Shown here piece after piece: positions 6,846-7,595 of a DNA stretch of 7,595 nucleotides (within the stretch, counting starts at the first letter, position 1; every line of letters begins with the position of its first letter). This stretch comes from Oligoflexus sp. Its GTDB lineage: Bacteria; Bdellovibrionota_B; Oligoflexia; Oligoflexales; Oligoflexaceae. Where the stretch lies: contig JASLCY010000275.1 of NCBI GenBank assembly GCA_030151925.1, positions 1-7,595 on the forward strand. Reading direction: 5' to 3'. The position numbers and the translations under genes are program-made. The notes below the pieces were generated by a model. That model was not told where the DNA came from and did not search any database. It saw only the letters and a program-made list of their open reading frames with translations.

Positions 6846-7412
6846 ATGAAAAAGGCGGATGTTAAAAATCTTCCGGAGCTCGAGGAGTTTGCCAGTCAGG
6901 TCGGCTCTTTCATGGAGTACTGGGGCTTCAAGAAGGTCCACGGCCAGATCTGGTGCCACATCTATCTCTCGCAGCAGCCGCTCGACGCCTCCGAACTCAT
7001 GAAACGCCTCGATATCTCCAAGGCCCTCGTCAGCATTTCGCTCAAGGAACTCCTCGACTTCGAGGTGATCGAGGAAGTCGGCAAGAGCCCGCGCGGCACC
7101 CGCCTCTACAAGGCGCGTGAAGACCTGCGCGCCACGATACTCGACACCCTGAGGCGGCGCGAGCGCAAGATGATGTCGCGCATCATGGGCGCTTATTCCC
7201 TGCTGGAAAAGCTCGAGGGCGAAGAGCTCGAGAGCCACGGCATCGCCCAGGAGCGGCTCGCGTTCCTCGGCATGATGATACGGATGGTGGATATGAGCCT
7301 CGATCAGATGATCAAGAAATCGAGCGGGTCCCTCTTCGATATCTTCTCGGTCTTCCAGACCCCGGCGCCGGCTTCATCCCCGCAGCCGGGCGATCCCAAC
7401 CTGCATTCTTAG
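6846..7412 (+). CDS. GbsR/MarR-family winged-helix transcriptional regulator
   Basis: A 188-residue DNA-binding protein. The N-terminal block FMEYWGFKKVHGQIW (22-36) is characteristic of the GbsR branch of MarR-like regulators. It is followed by a winged helix-turn-helix: helix PLDASELMKRL (45-55), turn, recognition helix SKALVSISLKELLDF (58-72), and the wing around VIEEVGKSPRGTRLYK (74-89). Two long charged helices (about 92-122 and 130-165) should form the dimer interface, and the last 20 residues are a Pro/Ser-rich tail. Known GbsR proteins in Bacillus repress glycine-betaine genes in response to choline; nothing here suggests an osmoprotectant role. The ATG is 3 nt after the prenyl synthase stop, so the two are co-transcribed and probably translationally coupled. 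Its target and ligand are unknown. Control of this operon and/or the divergent men operon is an inference from position. Confidence 0.87.
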   Translation: MKKADVKNLPELEEFASQVGSFMEYWGFKKVHGQIWCHIYLSQQPLDASELMKRLDISKALVSISLKELLDFEVIEEVGKSPRGTRLYKAREDLRATILDTLRRRERKMMSRIMGAYSLLEKLEGEELESHGIAQERLAFLGMMIRMVDMSLDQMIKKSSGSLFDIFSVFQTPAPASSPQPGDPNLHS

Positions 7413-7419
7413 GGATCTC

Positions 7420-7452
7420 GGCCGTCTCGACTAGACGGTCATTTCTCGTTTG
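7420..7452 (+). terminator. Probable intrinsic terminator after the regulator gene
   Basis: Eight nucleotides after the regulator's stop lies a hairpin: 7420-7427 pairs with 7433-7440 (core CCGTCT/AGACGG, one G-T wobble, 5-nt loop CGACT). It is followed on the plus strand by ATTTCTCGTTT, a broken T-rich tail, so termination may be moderate. The minus-strand side has no T tract. The stem includes the stop codon of the converging minus-strand ORF. Confidence 0.55.
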
Positions 7453-7591
7453 TCTCGAAGACGTAATCTTCCATATCGCTATCGAGTTCACTCTCCCAAA
7501 CGGCAACAATGTCCTCGATTTCTTCCATGGCTTCTTCGAGAGAAATCGCCTTTTTCTCGAGCTGAGCAAGCATGTGTGCGATACCTTTCAT
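7439..7591 (-). CDS. Small acidic hypothetical protein, possibly cut by the right edge
   Basis: The frame reads from ATG 7591 to TGA 7441-7439 and encodes 50 residues. It is open to the window edge, so the true start may lie outside. The product is very acidic (about 15 Asp/Glu against 4 Lys and no Arg) and probably helical, with hydrophobics spaced along LAQLEKKAISLEEAMEEIED. The LE-x3-ISLEEA pattern faintly resembles the exonuclease VII small subunit (XseB), but the rest does not clearly fit and charged helices often look alike. No function is assigned. In its favour are the coherent helical composition, the stop placed exactly at the convergent hairpin, and the absence of any better frame here. 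An overlapping ORF in another frame (7569-7312) runs antisense into the regulator and is not supported. Confidence 0.45.
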   Translation of the reverse strand: MKGIAHMLAQLEKKAISLEEAMEEIEDIVAVWESELDSDMEDYVFETNEK

Positions 7592-7595
7592 ACCA

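Noticed and set aside
5907..7238. Open minus-strand frame of 443 codons antisense to the prenyl synthase and regulator
   Set aside because: Both plus-strand genes have clear family motifs. The antisense product is a charge-rich shadow spanning two unrelated genes.
7312..7569. 85-codon minus-strand frame at the right end
   Set aside because: It runs through the hairpin and into the antisense of the regulator's C-terminus. The alternative frame ending at 7439 is more coherent.
1..7595. Search by eye for CRISPR arrays, tRNA/rRNA, insertion-sequence ends or transposases, riboswitches and phage genes
   Set aside because: No regularly spaced repeats, cloverleaf or rRNA-like sequence, terminal inverted repeats or mobile-element proteins were seen. 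The gene space is nearly filled by menaquinone genes.

Overview
The window is a compact, GC-rich bacterial stretch (strong G/C preference at wobble positions) devoted almost entirely to menaquinone (vitamin K2) biosynthesis. A menaquinone-based respiratory chain and the classical MenF/MenD/MenC route (not the futalosine route) can be read directly from the genes. The taxon cannot be fixed from the sequence. Several proteins are divergent relatives of the proteobacterial enzymes, and a GbsR-type regulator sits beside a prenyl synthase; a Gram-negative lineage such as Bdellovibrionota or another former deltaproteobacterial group is a guess only.

Minus strand, read from right to left (5652 to 1): menG (demethylmenaquinone methyltransferase), menF (isochorismate synthase), menD (SEPHCHC synthase), menA (DHNA polyprenyltransferase) and menC (o-succinylbenzoate synthase, cut by the left edge near its C-terminus). 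Each junction overlaps by 1-8 nt or has a 2-nt gap, so this is one tightly coupled operon that probably continues leftwards. MenH, MenE, MenB and the DHNA-CoA thioesterase are not in the window. menC has no stop codon inside the window but is clearly read from 917 down to base 1.

Centre (5653-5879): an AT-richer intergenic region of about 230 bp separates the men operon from a divergent plus-strand pair. It must hold both promoters; only weak boxes can be proposed. It also contains a doubtful 64-codon minus-strand ORF.

Plus strand (5880-7412): a trans-type polyprenyl diphosphate synthase, which probably makes the isoprenoid chain that MenA attaches to DHNA, followed after 3 nt by a GbsR/MarR-family winged-helix regulator. 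A hairpin with a loose T-rich tail (7420-7452) probably ends this transcript. A small acidic minus-strand ORF converges on it from the right edge.

Together the genes supply the head group (MenF, MenD, MenC), the tail (prenyl synthase), the joining step (MenA) and the final methylation (MenG), with a possible local regulator. I found no mobile element, CRISPR array, tRNA, rRNA or convincing novel system. The most interesting points are the regulator's position, the divergent C-terminal half of the prenyl synthase, and unusual substrate-site residues in MenD.
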